Below, in pieces: positions 15,865-24,793 of a stretch of 64,000 nt of DNA (positions are counted from its first letter, which is position 1; each line of letters begins with the position of its first letter). Under the pieces are notes generated by a model, which ran no database searches, was not told the DNA's origin, and saw only the letters and a program-made list of their open reading frames with translations. This DNA comes from Brevibacterium ihuae (GTDB lineage Bacteria > Actinomycetota > Actinomycetes > Actinomycetales > Brevibacteriaceae), in NCBI RefSeq assembly GCF_900184225.1, contig NZ_FXWZ01000003.1, positions 1,553,684 through 1,617,683 on the forward strand, read 5' to 3'. A program made the translations under genes and the position numbers.

Positions 15865-16608
15865 ATGACGTACAACCTCGTGCTCCTGCGCCACGGCGAG
15901 AGCGAATGGAACCAGAAGAATCTGTTCACCGGATGGGTCGATGTCCCCCTCACCGACAAGGGCCGCACCGAGGCCGCCCGCGCCGGCGAGCTGCTCATCG
16001 CCCACGAGCTGCTGCCCGAGGTGCTCCACACCTCGCGCCTCAAGCGCGCCATCCTCACCGCGAACCTCGCGCTCGAGGCCGCGGATCGCTCGTGGATCGA
16101 CGCCAAGCGCTCGTGGCGGCTCAACGAGCGCCACTACGGTGCGCTCCAGGGCAAGAACAAGAAGGAGATCCGCGAGGAGTTCGGCGAGGAACAGTTCATG
16201 ACCTGGCGCCGCTCCTTCGACACCCCGCCGCCGGTGCTCGACGACTCCTCAGAGTGGTCACAGGCCGGGGACCCGCGGTACGCGAATCTCGGATCCGCGA
16301 TCCCGCGCACCGAGTGCCTCGCCGACGTCATCGTCCGCATGCTGCCCTACTGGTACGACGCGATCGTCCCGGACCTCCAGCTCGGCCGCACCGTGCTCGT
16401 CACCGCGCACGGCAACTCGCTGCGCGCGCTCGTCAAGCACCTCGACGGGATCTCCGACGCGGACATCCCCGGTCTCAACATCCCGACCGGCATCCCGCTC
16501 CATTACCAGCTCGACGAGTCCCTCACCCCGCTCAACCCGGGCGGCACCTACCTCGATCCCGCCGCCGCCGAGGCCGCGATCGGCCAGGTGGCGAGCCAGG
16601 GGCACTGA
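15865..16608 (+). CDS. gpmA: 2,3-bisphosphoglycerate-dependent phosphoglycerate mutase
   Basis: Cytosolic glycolytic enzyme of 247 residues interconverting 3- and 2-phosphoglycerate. [10 protein letters not shown] carries the phosphohistidine H10; [24 protein letters not shown] and [13 protein letters not shown] are the remaining GpmA signatures. Length and start match the family. It is followed at once by a strong hairpin shared with the convergent phoU gene. Confidence 0.96.
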   Translation: MTYNLVLLRHGESEWNQKNLFTGWVDVPLTDKGRTEAARAGELLIAHELLPEVLHTSRLKRAILTANLALEAADRSWIDAKRSWRLNERHYGALQGKNKKEIREEFGEEQFMTWRRSFDTPPPVLDDSSEWSQAGDPRYANLGSAIPRTECLADVIVRMLPYWYDAIVPDLQLGRTVLVTAHGNSLRALVKHLDGISDADIPGLNIPTGIPLHYQLDESLTPLNPGGTYLDPAAAEAAIGQVASQGH

Positions 16609-16615
16609 GCCAGGC

Positions 16616-16686
16616 GGCGCCGCAGCACGATGACGAGCGCCCGACCGGTCGAACCGGTCGGGCGCTCGTCATCGTGCTGCCGCGCC
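16616..16686. terminator. Very strong bidirectional terminator between gpmA and phoU
   Basis: A 28-bp perfect stem (16622-16649 with 16653-16680) closes on a 3-nt loop, and after one mismatch the pairing continues five more base pairs outward on each side. It lies 7 bp after the gpmA stop and ends 29 bp before the phoU stop, so it serves both convergent genes. Confidence 0.9.
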
Positions 16687-16715
16687 GGGTCAGGGGTTCC
16701 CGGTGCGGCACGTCA

Positions 16716-17417
16716 TCAGTGGCGCGGTTCGCTGCGCTGCTCGTGGGAGGCGGCGTCGGACGCGGACAGCTCCGGCTGCCAGCTGCCGGTGAGCAGGTAC
16801 TCGACGCGCTGCGAGACGTTGACGCACTGGTCGCCGAACCGCTCGTAGTAGCGCGACAGCAGGGTGACGTCAGCGATCTGCGCGGGCGTGACCTCGGAGT
16901 GGCCGAGCTCGGAGATCATCGAGAAGACGCGGAGATGGAGGTCGTCGAGCTCCTCGTCGATCGCGGTGATCGTCGGCACCGCGTCGAGTCCCGGGTTGTC
17001 GAGCAGCTCGACGAGCGACCGGCCGATTCGGTGGGCGGAGCGGCCCATGAGGGAGAAGGTGTCCGCGAACGCCGGCGGCAGGGCCGGCTTGGGGTGCCGG
17101 ATCCGCACGAGCGAGGCGATGTGTCGCGCGAGGTCGCCCATCCGCTCGATCGCCACGCTCATCTTGAGCGCGGAGATGACGACCCGCAGGTCGTGGGCGA
17201 CCGGGGCCTGGAGGGCGAGGATCTGGGCGGCCTGCTGATCGATGTGCCCCTGCAGGTGGTCGATCTCGGCATCGCCGTCGATGACCGCCTCGGCAAGATC
17301 GAGATCATTGGACTCGAGGGCCTGTGAGGCCTTCTCGACCGCCTCGGCCGCCCGGGTGGCCATGGTGACCAGGTCGTCGGCGAGAGCGTTGAGCTCGTTC
17401 TTGAAGACTTCGCGCAT
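16716..17417 (-). CDS. phoU: Phosphate signalling protein PhoU
   Basis: A 233-residue PhoU with the two three-helix bundles of the family (metal-binding ExxxD-type helices such as ALESNDLDLAEAVIDGDAEIDHLQ and YYERFGDQCVNVSQRVEYLLTG). It links the Pst phosphate transporter to the sensor kinase and dampens the Pho response. MREVFKNEL at 17417 is the family start; an ATG four codons earlier (17429) is closer to GAAAGG and could also be used. It is divergent from senX3 with PHO-box-like repeats between them. No pst genes are in the window. Confidence 0.93.
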   Translation of the reverse strand: MREVFKNELNALADDLVTMATRAAEAVEKASQALESNDLDLAEAVIDGDAEIDHLQGHIDQQAAQILALQAPVAHDLRVVISALKMSVAIERMGDLARHIASLVRIRHPKPALPPAFADTFSLMGRSAHRIGRSLVELLDNPGLDAVPTITAIDEELDDLHLRVFSMISELGHSEVTPAQIADVTLLSRYYERFGDQCVNVSQRVEYLLTGSWQPELSASDAASHEQRSEPRH

Positions 17418-17550
17418 GTGAGGATGCATCCTTTCACGGAGGAGGCCGTCGAGCACGGAGCGCTCGACGGTCGGGGGGTCAGGCCCGGCAGCTGCGGTGC
17501 GGCAGCGCCGACCGCGGTGCGGATCTCTGGCAGTGTCCAACGGTGGCAGT

Positions 17551-17595
17551 GCAGCGTGAACCGATCCTGGACCCGAGGTGAACTTCTGCGTAAAC
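17551..17595 (-). promoter_or_regulatory. PHO-box-like 11-bp direct repeats between phoU and senX3
   Basis: Read on the minus strand there are GTTCACC at 17577-17583, GTCCAGG at 17566-17572 and GTTCACG at 17555-17561, in phase at 11 bp, preceded one base out of phase by GTTTACG at 17589-17595. Streptomyces PHO boxes are GTTCACC-type repeats with 11-bp spacing bound by PhoP, the RegX3 counterpart. The orientation points toward phoU, but the site can serve both promoters. Confidence 0.65.
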
Positions 17596-17642
17596 CCTAC
17601 CCCGTGACTCCGCGCTCCGACCGGTCGGACGCGGCCACCCTC

Positions 17643-17648
17643 TACAGT
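17643..17648 (+). promoter_or_regulatory. -10 element of senX3
   Basis: TACAGT lies 6 bp before the senX3 GTG, again a leaderless-type spacing. Confidence 0.4.
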
Positions 17649-17654
17649 GGACAC

Positions 17655-18905
17655 GTGGATCTTCTGGTCGTCGCCGTCCTCACCGGCATCATCGGGCTGG
17701 GTCTCGGCATCGCCGGGATCCTCGCGTTCCGGTTCTCGGAACGCAGCCGGAGCTCGGCCGACCTCCACTCCGACAACGAGCTGCCCGACGGCATCGCGGA
17801 GGTGCTCGCCGTCCTGTCGAGCGCCGCGATCGTGCTCGATGCCGGCGACGACGTCGTCAAGGCCTCTCCCGCCGCCTACACCTACGGCCTCGTGCGCGGG
17901 CACGAGCTCACCTCGGCCACGCTCCTCGCGGTCGTCCGGCGAGCGCGCGTCCGCGGACTCATCGAGGAGCTCGACTTCGAGCAGAAGCGCGGCTCCGACG
18001 CCCGGGTGGCGCGGCACCTCCACGCCCGGGTCGCGCCGCTGGGACCCTCGTTCGTCCTCGTCCTGTGCGACGACCAGACCGAGGCGAGGCGCCTCGACGC
18101 CGTGCGCCGCGACTTCGTGGCGAACGTGTCGCACGAGCTCAAGACCCCGATCGGTGCGGTCACCCTGCTCGCCGAGGCGGTCACCGACTTCGCCGACGAC
18201 CCCGAGGCGGTGGGGCGCTTCGGCACCCGCATGCAGCGGGAGTCGAAGCGGCTCGCGCAGCTCGTCCAGGAGATCATCGACCTGTCGCGCGTGCAGGACC
18301 ACGAGACGCCGGCGGCCACCGAGCTCATCCCGATCGGGCGGATCATCGAGGACGCCGTCGACCGGGCCTCCACGCGCGCCGACGCGAAGAACATCACCCT
18401 GCAGGTGGTGAGCGGAGGGGACTGGCACGTCGAGGGGAACTTCGAGCTGCTCGTCAACGCGGTGCGCAATCTCGTCGACAACGCGATCAGCTACTCGAAC
18501 GACGGCACCCAGGTGGGGATCGGCGCGAAGCTCGACGACGGCCGCATCGCCGTGGCGGTGACCGATCAGGGCATCGGGCTGAGCACCGAGGACACCGAGC
18601 GCGTCTTCGAGCGCTTCTACCGCGTCGACCCGGCGCGCTCCCGGGTCACCGGCGGCACCGGGCTCGGTCTGAGCATCGTCAAGCACATCGTCGCGACCCA
18701 CGGCGGAGACATCCGGGTGTGGAGCAAGCTCGGGCAGGGCTCGACCTTCACCATCCTGCTGCCGATCGCCGGCGTCGACGAGCCTCCCGACCTGGCCGAT
18801 GCGGCCGAGCAGGGTATTTTGATCAGTACCGGAACCGACCCCGACGGCGACCCCGATCCGGTCGCGCCGTCGGCGGACACCGCGCAAAGGAGACAGACGA
18901 CGTGA
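17655..18905 (+). CDS. senX3: Phosphate-sensing histidine kinase SenX3/PhoR
   Basis: Membrane-anchored sensor kinase of 416 residues. One N-terminal membrane span (about 3-26), a PAS-like region (about 45-140), the phospho-acceptor H160 in NVSHELKTPIGA, and the ATPase domain with LVDNAISYSNDG (N box), TDQGIGL and GTGLGLSIVKH. It phosphorylates RegX3 when phosphate is low. The GTG start is followed directly by the membrane span, as in the family. Its stop overlaps the regX3 start. Confidence 0.93.
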   Translation: MDLLVVAVLTGIIGLGLGIAGILAFRFSERSRSSADLHSDNELPDGIAEVLAVLSSAAIVLDAGDDVVKASPAAYTYGLVRGHELTSATLLAVVRRARVRGLIEELDFEQKRGSDARVARHLHARVAPLGPSFVLVLCDDQTEARRLDAVRRDFVANVSHELKTPIGAVTLLAEAVTDFADDPEAVGRFGTRMQRESKRLAQLVQEIIDLSRVQDHETPAATELIPIGRIIEDAVDRASTRADAKNITLQVVSGGDWHVEGNFELLVNAVRNLVDNAISYSNDGTQVGIGAKLDDGRIAVAVTDQGIGLSTEDTERVFERFYRVDPARSRVTGGTGLGLSIVKHIVATHGGDIRVWSKLGQGSTFTILLPIAGVDEPPDLADAAEQGILISTGTDPDGDPDPVAPSADTAQRRQTT

Positions 18906-19582
18906 CCCGCATTCTGCTCGTCGAGGACGAGGACTCGTTCTCCGACCCGCTGTCGTACCTGCTGGGCAAGGAGGGCTACGAGGTCGTCATCGCCGAGGAC
19001 GGCCTTGAGGCGCTCGCCGAGTTCGACCGCAACGGCGCCGACCTCGTGCTGCTCGACCTCATGCTCCCCGGCGCCTCCGGGACCGAGGTGTGTCGGAACC
19101 TCCGGTCGAAGTCGAACGTGCCGATCATCATGCTCACCGCGAAGGATTCGGAGATCGACAAGGTCGTCGGGCTCGAGCTCGGGGCCGACGACTATGTCAC
19201 CAAGCCGTACTCCTCGCGGGAGCTCCTCGCCCGGATCCGCGCCGTGATGCGCCGCAACGCCGAGCCCGACGCCCTCGTCGATTCGGTGCTCGAGGCCGGC
19301 GGCGTGCGGATCGACGTCGACCGCCACGTCGCTTCGGTGCGCGGCACCGACCTGTCGCTGCCGCTCAAGGAGTTCGAGCTCCTCGAGATGCTCGTCCGCA
19401 ATGCCGGCCGGGTGATGACCCGCGGCCAGCTCATCGACCGGATCTGGGGGCAGGACTACGTGGGCGACACGAAGACCCTCGACGTCCACATCAAGCGCCT
19501 GCGCGCCAAGGTCGAGGTCGAGCCCTCCGACCCCAAGCTCCTCGTCACCGTGCGCGGCCTCGGGTACAAGTTCGAGGCATAG
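18902..19582 (+). CDS. regX3: Response regulator RegX3/PhoP
   Basis: OmpR-family regulator of 226 residues: receiver domain with acidic pocket at D9/E10, phospho-acceptor D52 and K101; winged-helix DNA-binding domain at about 130-225 (MTRGQLIDRIWG, TLDVHIKRLRAKVE). GTG overlaps the senX3 stop (GTGA), so the pair is coupled. The PHO-box-like repeats upstream of phoU are its probable target. Confidence 0.94.
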   Translation: MTRILLVEDEDSFSDPLSYLLGKEGYEVVIAEDGLEALAEFDRNGADLVLLDLMLPGASGTEVCRNLRSKSNVPIIMLTAKDSEIDKVVGLELGADDYVTKPYSSRELLARIRAVMRRNAEPDALVDSVLEAGGVRIDVDRHVASVRGTDLSLPLKEFELLEMLVRNAGRVMTRGQLIDRIWGQDYVGDTKTLDVHIKRLRAKVEVEPSDPKLLVTVRGLGYKFEA

Positions 19583-19658
19583 GCCGGGCCTCGAGGTCCG
19601 GTCCGGAGCCCCGGCGCCGGATCCCGCCCCGGACACGACGTCCCGGCCCGGACGCGAC

Positions 19659-19691
19659 GAGGGCGGGCACCCGGATCGGGTGCCCGCCCTC
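19659..19691. terminator. Bidirectional terminator between regX3 and the lipoprotein gene
   Basis: A 15-bp perfect stem (19659-19673 with 19677-19691) with a 3-nt loop between two convergent genes. Confidence 0.8.
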
Positions 19692-19744
19692 TGTGCGTCG
19701 TGGTCCGCGCGCGCTGCGCTCGCGGATGAGCCTGTGCTCGCGGA

Positions 19745-20320
19745 TCAGGGAGCCGCGGTCTCCTCGGCGGTGGCCCCGTCGGTGGGCTCGGCGCCCTCGG
19801 TGGGCTGTTCGGTCGCGCCCTCCGTGGCCTCTCCGCTCGCTCCGCCGGTGGGCGCGAGGTCCTGGTACTCGGGAAGATCCGTGCCGAGCACCTGGGCGCG
19901 GACGGTCTCGCTCTGGCCGTTGACGGTGACCTCGACGTCGACGAGGGATCCGGGCTGGCCGTCGAAGCCGCTCACGGTGACCGGCTCGCTCTCGCTCTCC
20001 GGGTTCTCCGGGTTCTGGACGACGGACTCGCCGGCCGGGATGGTCTCGCTGACCTGGGCGTCGCCCACGGAGATCTCGACGTCTGCGGAGTCCGCGGAGT
20101 TGTTGACGATGGTGTAGAAGAGGGTGCCCTGCTCGCCGTCCTCGGACACGATCATCAGACCGCGGACCGCGACGTCCTCGATGTCCGCCCAGGCTCCGTC
20201 TCCGCCGTTGTACTGGTATTCGGCTGTCTGCTGTGCGGAGAGGAGGGCTGCGCAGCCGCTCATCGGGATGACGAGCGCCGCGGCTGCTGCGGTGAGGGCG
20301 ACACGGGTAAGCCGTTTCAC
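19745..20320 (-). CDS. Hypothetical lipoprotein
   Basis: A 191-residue exported lipoprotein: basic N-terminus, hydrophobic stretch and the lipobox SGC with C23 as the likely lipid site. The middle (about 50-150) is a beta-rich domain of unknown family. The last 35 residues are Glu/Thr/Ala/Gly-rich low-complexity sequence. GTG start with AAGGAG at good spacing. No family recognised; a cell-surface location is the only supported claim. Confidence 0.78.
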   Translation of the reverse strand: MKRLTRVALTAAAAALVIPMSGCAALLSAQQTAEYQYNGGDGAWADIEDVAVRGLMIVSEDGEQGTLFYTIVNNSADSADVEISVGDAQVSETIPAGESVVQNPENPESESEPVTVSGFDGQPGSLVDVEVTVNGQSETVRAQVLGTDLPEYQDLAPTGGASGEATEGATEQPTEGAEPTDGATAEETAAP

Positions 20321-20750
20321 GGTTCAAGCTCCTTGAAGTGGCAAGACAGGATCATTCTGTATAGTACCCGGTTTTCGATCCTCCGTAGAACGCTGTCCGC
20401 CACGGGATCTCCCGAGGTGGGGCGCACTGCGCGCGCGGCCGTGAGCGGCGTCGGGAGAGCTCCGGGAGAGTGGCCGTCGGGTACCGCCCGGGGAGCAGCC
20501 GTCGGGTGCTGCCGGGAGAGCACCGGGGGAGCTCGGAGCGGGCGGACGGGTGGCCCGGGGGATCATCCGCGAGTGCTCGGGGGCGCCCGGAGCGGGGCCG
20601 GCGGGTGCTGCCCGTCGTGTCCGCAGGCCTCTCACCAGTGTTAACGGCAGATGAATTGGCGCACGTTACCACAGGCGAATACGAATCTGAGAGATCTCTG
20701 TGGTGCATGTCATGGTAAACTGGAGGTCCGCGAAAGGGGTTCAGGAGAAT
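20321..20750. other. 430-bp divergent region between the lipoprotein gene and carD
   Basis: No gene seen. 20473-20524 contains two 26-bp repeats built on GCCGTCGGGT, and GGGAG-type purine blocks continue to about 20600. TACTAT at about 20361-20366 (minus strand) may be a -10 for the lipoprotein gene. From 20640 the sequence becomes less GC-rich and should hold the carD promoter; TAAACT at 20716 is one candidate -10 but no matching -35 is clear. Confidence 0.4.
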
Positions 20751-21233
20751 ATGAATTTTCAGGTCGGCGATACCGTTGTCTATCCTCATCACGGAGCAGC
20801 GACGGTCCAGGAAATCAAGACGCGTGCGATCAAGGGTGTGGAGAAGCTCTATCTCAAGCTGCAGGTGTCGCACGGCGATCTGACCATCGAGGTGCCGGCC
20901 GAGAACTGTGATCTCGTGGGCGTGCGCGACGTCGTCGGCGAAGAGGGCCTCGAGAAGGTCTTCAACGTCCTCCGTGCAGAGATCTCCGAGGAACCCACGA
21001 ACTGGTCCCGCCGCTACAAGGCGAATCTCGAGAAGTTCCAGTCCGGCGACGTCATCAAGGTCGCCGAGGTCGTCCGCGACCTCTGGCGCCGCGAGCAGGA
21101 CCGCGGACTCTCCACCGGTGAGAAGCGGATGCTCGCCAAGGCCCGCCAGGTGCTCGTGTCCGAGCTCGCACTGGCGGAGAAGAAGGAGGAGGAAGAGGCC
21201 GAAGCCCTCCTCGACGAGGTCCTCGCGTCCTGA
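20751..21233 (+). CDS. carD: CarD-family RNA polymerase-binding regulator
   Basis: A 160-residue CarD. The N-terminal Tudor-like domain ([18 protein letters not shown]) binds the RNA polymerase beta subunit and the helical C-terminal domain contacts the upstream edge of the transcription bubble, helping open rRNA and many other promoters. ATG 20751 has AGGAG 4 bp upstream. The acidic end ([15 protein letters not shown]) is usual. ispD begins within its stop codon. Confidence 0.95.
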   Translation: MNFQVGDTVVYPHHGAATVQEIKTRAIKGVEKLYLKLQVSHGDLTIEVPAENCDLVGVRDVVGEEGLEKVFNVLRAEISEEPTNWSRRYKANLEKFQSGDVIKVAEVVRDLWRREQDRGLSTGEKRMLAKARQVLVSELALAEKKEEEEAEALLDEVLAS

Positions 21234-21961
21234 ACGTCTGCGTCGTCATCCCGGCCGCCGGGTCGGGGACCCGGCTCGACTCCGACCGCCCCAAGGCGTT
21301 CGTCGAACTCGCCGGGATGACGCTCCTCGAGCACTGCGTGCTCGGCACCCTCGCCTCGGGTGCGGCCACGGAGATCGTGGTCGCCGTGCCCGAGGCGCTC
21401 GTGCGTCCGGCGCAGGACCTCCTCGCCGCGCTCCTCGCCTCCGCCGACCTCGGTCCCGGGGCGGGCACTGCGGTGCGCGTCGTCGCCGGGGGAGCCGACC
21501 GCATCGCTTCGGTCGACCGGGCGCTCGCGGCCGCCGACTCCCCGGATCTCGTGCTCGTCCACGACGCCGCCCGCTGTCTCACCCCGCCCGCGGTGTTCAC
21601 CCGGGTCGTCGGTGCGCTGCGGGCCGGTGCCCCGGCGGTGGTGCCCGTGCTCCCGATGACCGACACGGTCAAGCGCGCGACCGGGACCGGTCCGACCGGC
21701 GGGGAGGCGCTCGTGAGCGATCTCGACCGAGCCGCCCTGCGCAGGGTGCAGACCCCGCAGGGATTCGACGCCGCAGTGCTCCGCGAGGCCCACGCGCACC
21801 AGCGCTCCGATCCTCACCCGGCGGCCACGGACGACGCCCAGCTCGTCGAGCGGCTCGGTCATCCGGTCGAGGCCGTCGCCGGCGACGAGCGGGCGCTCAA
21901 GATCACCTACCCGATCGATCTCCGCATCGCGCGGATCCATCTCGAGGAGTCCCCTGCATGA
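21230..21961 (+). CDS. ispD: 2-C-methyl-D-erythritol 4-phosphate cytidylyltransferase
   Basis: Third enzyme of the MEP isoprenoid pathway, 243 residues, making CDP-methylerythritol. The nucleotide-binding loop [20 protein letters not shown] is complete at the N-terminus; [14 protein letters not shown] and TPQGFDA are further signatures. The only usable codon before the loop is CTG at 21230, overlapping the carD stop (CTGA); no ATG, GTG or TTG lies upstream in frame, and the first downstream one (21317) would delete the active-site loop. It overlaps ispF (ATGA). Confidence 0.9.
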   Translation: MNVCVVIPAAGSGTRLDSDRPKAFVELAGMTLLEHCVLGTLASGAATEIVVAVPEALVRPAQDLLAALLASADLGPGAGTAVRVVAGGADRIASVDRALAAADSPDLVLVHDAARCLTPPAVFTRVVGALRAGAPAVVPVLPMTDTVKRATGTGPTGGEALVSDLDRAALRRVQTPQGFDAAVLREAHAHQRSDPHPAATDDAQLVERLGHPVEAVAGDERALKITYPIDLRIARIHLEESPA

Positions 21962-22446
21962 GTGAGCCGAGCCTGCCGCAGATCGGCATCGGCGTCGATG
22001 TCCACGCCGTCTCCGCGGATCCGGATCGCCCGATGTGGCTCGCGGGTCTCCACTGGGAAGGGGTGCCAGGGCTCGAGGGCCATTCAGATTCGGACGCGGT
22101 CGCCCATGCGTGCTGCGATGCGCTGTTCTCCGCGGCCGGGATCGGCGACCTCGGCGCGCACTTCGGCACCGACCGCCCGGAGCTCGCAGGCGCCTCGGGG
22201 GCGGAGCTCCTCGCCGAGGCCGCCCGGCTTGTGCGGGCGGCGGGCTTCGAGATCGGGAACATCGCGGTCCAGGCGGTGTGCACCCGGCCCAAGATCGGCA
22301 CCCGCCGTGCGGAGGCGCAGGCGGTGCTCGGGGCTGCCGCCGGGGCACCGGTCATGGTGTCCGGGACGACGACGGACGGGCTCGGGCTCACCGGTCGGGG
22401 CGAAGGGGTCGCGGCGATCGCGACCGCACTCGTCCTGCGGGTCTGA
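21958..22446 (+). CDS. ispF: 2-C-methyl-D-erythritol 2,4-cyclodiphosphate synthase
   Basis: MEP-pathway enzyme of 162 residues that cyclises CDP-ME 2-phosphate. Metal ligands are in GVDVHAV (D and H) and the His of [37 protein letters not shown] is the C-terminal signature. ATG overlaps the ispD stop, so carD-ispD-ispF form one coupled operon. Confidence 0.96.
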   Translation: MSEPSLPQIGIGVDVHAVSADPDRPMWLAGLHWEGVPGLEGHSDSDAVAHACCDALFSAAGIGDLGAHFGTDRPELAGASGAELLAEAARLVRAAGFEIGNIAVQAVCTRPKIGTRRAEAQAVLGAAAGAPVMVSGTTTDGLGLTGRGEGVAAIATALVLRV

Positions 22447-22464
22447 GCGGAGCCGGGACCCCGT

Positions 22465-23028
22465 TCAGATCCGTGCGGCGGCGTCGTCGGTGATCCAGCC
22501 GATCGCGTGCTCACCATCGGGGAAGAGCAGGCGCGCAGGCGCGGCGCCGAACTCGTCATAGGGGGCGTACACGGCGAGGCGGGCGCTCGTCCCGGCGACG
22601 AGCGCGGTCTCCGAGCGCTCTCCGGTCCCGGTTGCGGGGGCGGGTCCGCGCAGCTCGACATCCCGGCCGTCCGCGCCGCGCAGCAGCAGTGCGCCGGGCC
22701 CGCGGAGGCCGCGCACCTCGACCGTCCGCTCCTCCTGCGGCGGCAGGTTCTTCCGCAGGCGCTGGAGCGGCCGGATGCGCTGGAGTCCCATCCGACTGAG
22801 GACGACCCCGCCGACCGCGATGACCGCGGACAGCGAGAGGGCGATGAGCGTCGACCCGCCGGTGAGGCCGGCGACGAGGACGGAAGCGGCGAGCGAGGCC
22901 GCGACGACGAGGAGCGCGATGCCGTAGAACAGGTTCCACCCGGGCTGATTGACCTGGGCGGTGACCCACATCTCCTCGTGCCGGCCCAGGGTGTACTCGG
23001 GCGCTGCCGGGTCGTGGGTGCGGGGCAT
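22465..23028 (-). CDS. Hypothetical membrane protein
   Basis: A 187-residue protein with two membrane spans at about 33-52 and 58-78 (FYGIALLVVAASLAASVLV; STLIALSLSAVIAVGGVVL), followed by a soluble beta-rich domain. No family recognised. ATG 23028 has AGGATCG upstream. It lies after the broken dctP gene on the same strand but behind a strong terminator, so it is transcribed separately. Confidence 0.68.
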   Translation of the reverse strand: MPRTHDPAAPEYTLGRHEEMWVTAQVNQPGWNLFYGIALLVVAASLAASVLVAGLTGGSTLIALSLSAVIAVGGVVLSRMGLQRIRPLQRLRKNLPPQEERTVEVRGLRGPGALLLRGADGRDVELRGPAPATGTGERSETALVAGTSARLAVYAPYDEFGAAPARLLFPDGEHAIGWITDDAAARI

Positions 23029-23118
23029 GGGATCGATCCTCTGCGGGTGGGGTGCGTCGGTTCCTGTACAACGCCGTTCTGGGACGGAAGATTCCCGTGC
23101 TGCGAGCCGCAGACGCGG

Positions 23119-23152
23119 CGCGGCCGCACCGGATCGCTCCGGTGCGGCCGCG
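23119..23152 (-). terminator. Terminator after the dctP relic
   Basis: A 15-bp perfect GC stem (23119-23133 with 23138-23152), loop TCGC, 25 bp beyond the dctP stop. Confidence 0.8.
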
Positions 23153-23177
23153 GTGTCAGGGTCGCGCGATGGGCGGG

Positions 23178-24453
23178 TCAGCTCGGACGGTGGGCCTCGG
23201 CCGCCTCGGTGAAGACGCGCTCGCCGAGCGGGCGGAAGTCGACGCCGCCGGTCTCGTACCACTGGTCGAAGTCGGTGAGCTCGCCGTCGTCCGTGTAGCC
23301 GAGATCCTCGACGATGCCGGTCCACTTCTCCGCCGACGCCTCCATCTGCTCGCGGATGTCCTCGGGCAGGCGGCCCTCCGCGATGAGGTCGTCGACGAGC
23401 TGCTCCTGGACGTCCGACATCACCTTTTCGGTCTCCGGATCCATCTCGGAGAATTCGCCGCCGTTCTCCGTGGCGTCGATGACCGCCTGGTACTGCGCAT
23501 CGAGGGTGTTCTGGATGATGCCGTGGAAATGGTCGACTTCGCCGTCGAAGAGGATCTGCTGGTAGGCGAGCGGCAGCTCCTGGAACGCCGAACCCGCGAC
23601 ATGAGCCGCCGTCGCGGAACCGGTCATCCGGGAGTCGGCGAAATGGGCCACATGCGGAGCGACCTCGAGGAGGCCGGTCGAGCCGGCGACCTGCGGCTGG
23701 ACGAAGGTGCAGTCGACGGTGCCGCGCTGGAGCGCCTCGAAGGTCTCGCCGTACTCCATGGACACCGGGCTCGCATTCAGCGCCTCGGTGATCGCGGTGT
23801 GGGCTGTGCCGGCGATCCGCATCTGGCGGCCGTTCCAGTCGTCGGTCGTCGTCCCCGGTTCGCGGCATGCGGTCCAGTAGTCCCCGGAATTCATGAGCGG
23901 TGAGAGCGGGGTGAGGCCCTTCTCCTCGAAGGACTCGAGGTGCTCTGCGGTGTTCCAGCCGTGCTCGGCCATCATCGCCGTCGAGATCGCCTCGCCGGTG
24001 AGGGGTGCGGGAGTCGAGTACTGGGTGATCTTGCTGAAGGCGTCGACCGTGGGGAACTCCTCGGGGAAGTAGATCGCCGCATGGAAGGCGAGATCGACCC
24101 GGCCGTCGACGAGGCGTCCTCGAGCTCGGGGTAGCCGGCGATCGTCTGGCCCCACACCATCTCGAGGGTGTCTTCCCGCCCGAATGCTCCTCGACGTACT
24201 CCTTGAAGGCGAGACCGCTCGCCGCCGTGAGCGATTCCTGTGAGGAACCGCCCGGCTGATAGGTGAGCGTCACCGGGTCGAGGTCGGCGATCGCGGCGTC
24301 GACGTCCTCCTGGGAGGCGCCGTACTCGAAGCCCTCGCCCCCGCCCTGACCACCGCCGCCCCCGTCGCCGGCGGATCCGGCGCAGCCGCCGAGCAGCGCG
24401 AGCGAGGCGCCGGCTGCGAGGACGGACGCGGCGAGTCAGTTCTTTGTCAACAT
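23178..24453 (-). pseudogene. Broken TRAP transporter substrate-binding protein (dctP)
   Basis: The remains of a DctP-type lipoprotein. Translation from ATG 24453 hits TGA at codon 6 (24436-24438); the frame then continues with a lipobox (LLGGCAG) and Gly-rich linker. Near 24175 one G seems lost, shifting the frame before TLEMVWGQTIAGYPELED; near 24114 one C seems lost, shifting again into the long intact C-terminal part (FPEEFPTVDAFSKI to the stop). Joined by hand the three frames give one normal DctP. Both shifts are in short G/C runs, so sequencing error is possible, but the separate nonsense codon and the absence of dctQ/dctM nearby favour a real relic. Confidence 0.8.
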
Positions 24454-24567
24454 GGTCGTCATCTGCGGACCTGCTTCTCTCGGTCCCGAGGGTGCGGCTC
24501 GGGGAGGGGGACCCTGCGCGGGTGCGCACGTCGTCGTGCGTTGAAGAGAGCTTAGCGAAGGATCGTT

Positions 24568-24582
24568 CGGTATTGAATACCG
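24568..24582. promoter_or_regulatory. 15-bp inverted repeat upstream of the dctP relic
   Basis: CGGTATTGAATACCG has perfect 7-bp arms around one base. It resembles operators of GntR-type regulators common at TRAP loci, but no such regulator is encoded nearby. Confidence 0.5.
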
Positions 24583-24695
24583 GGTCTGTTGAATGAGACG
24601 CCGCACTGCACAGGCACCCTCGCGCCCCATCCGCAGCGGCTCTCGCGCCCAGCCCGATGTGGCTGTCGCCCTTGCGCTCCGCCCGCACTCGACGG

Positions 24696-24721
24696 CGCCC
24701 GGAGGCCTTCGCCTCCGGGCG
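24696..24721 (-). terminator. Terminator of the formaldehyde operon
   Basis: An 11-bp stem (CGCCCGGAGGC with its complement) and loop CTTC, 73 bp after the MBL gene stop. Confidence 0.65.
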
Positions 24722-24793
24722 TCATCGACTGGCCAGCTCACCGGTTCGTTCCCGGCGAGTGCCGCGGGCTCATTCCCGCGAACTCACCGAGGC

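Larger units (their letters stand above)
24454..24793. other. 340-bp region between the MBL gene and the dctP relic
   Basis: Holds the possible dctP operator at 24568-24582 and the terminator at 24696-24721 for the MBL/dehydrogenase operon. No gene is seen. Confidence 0.5.
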
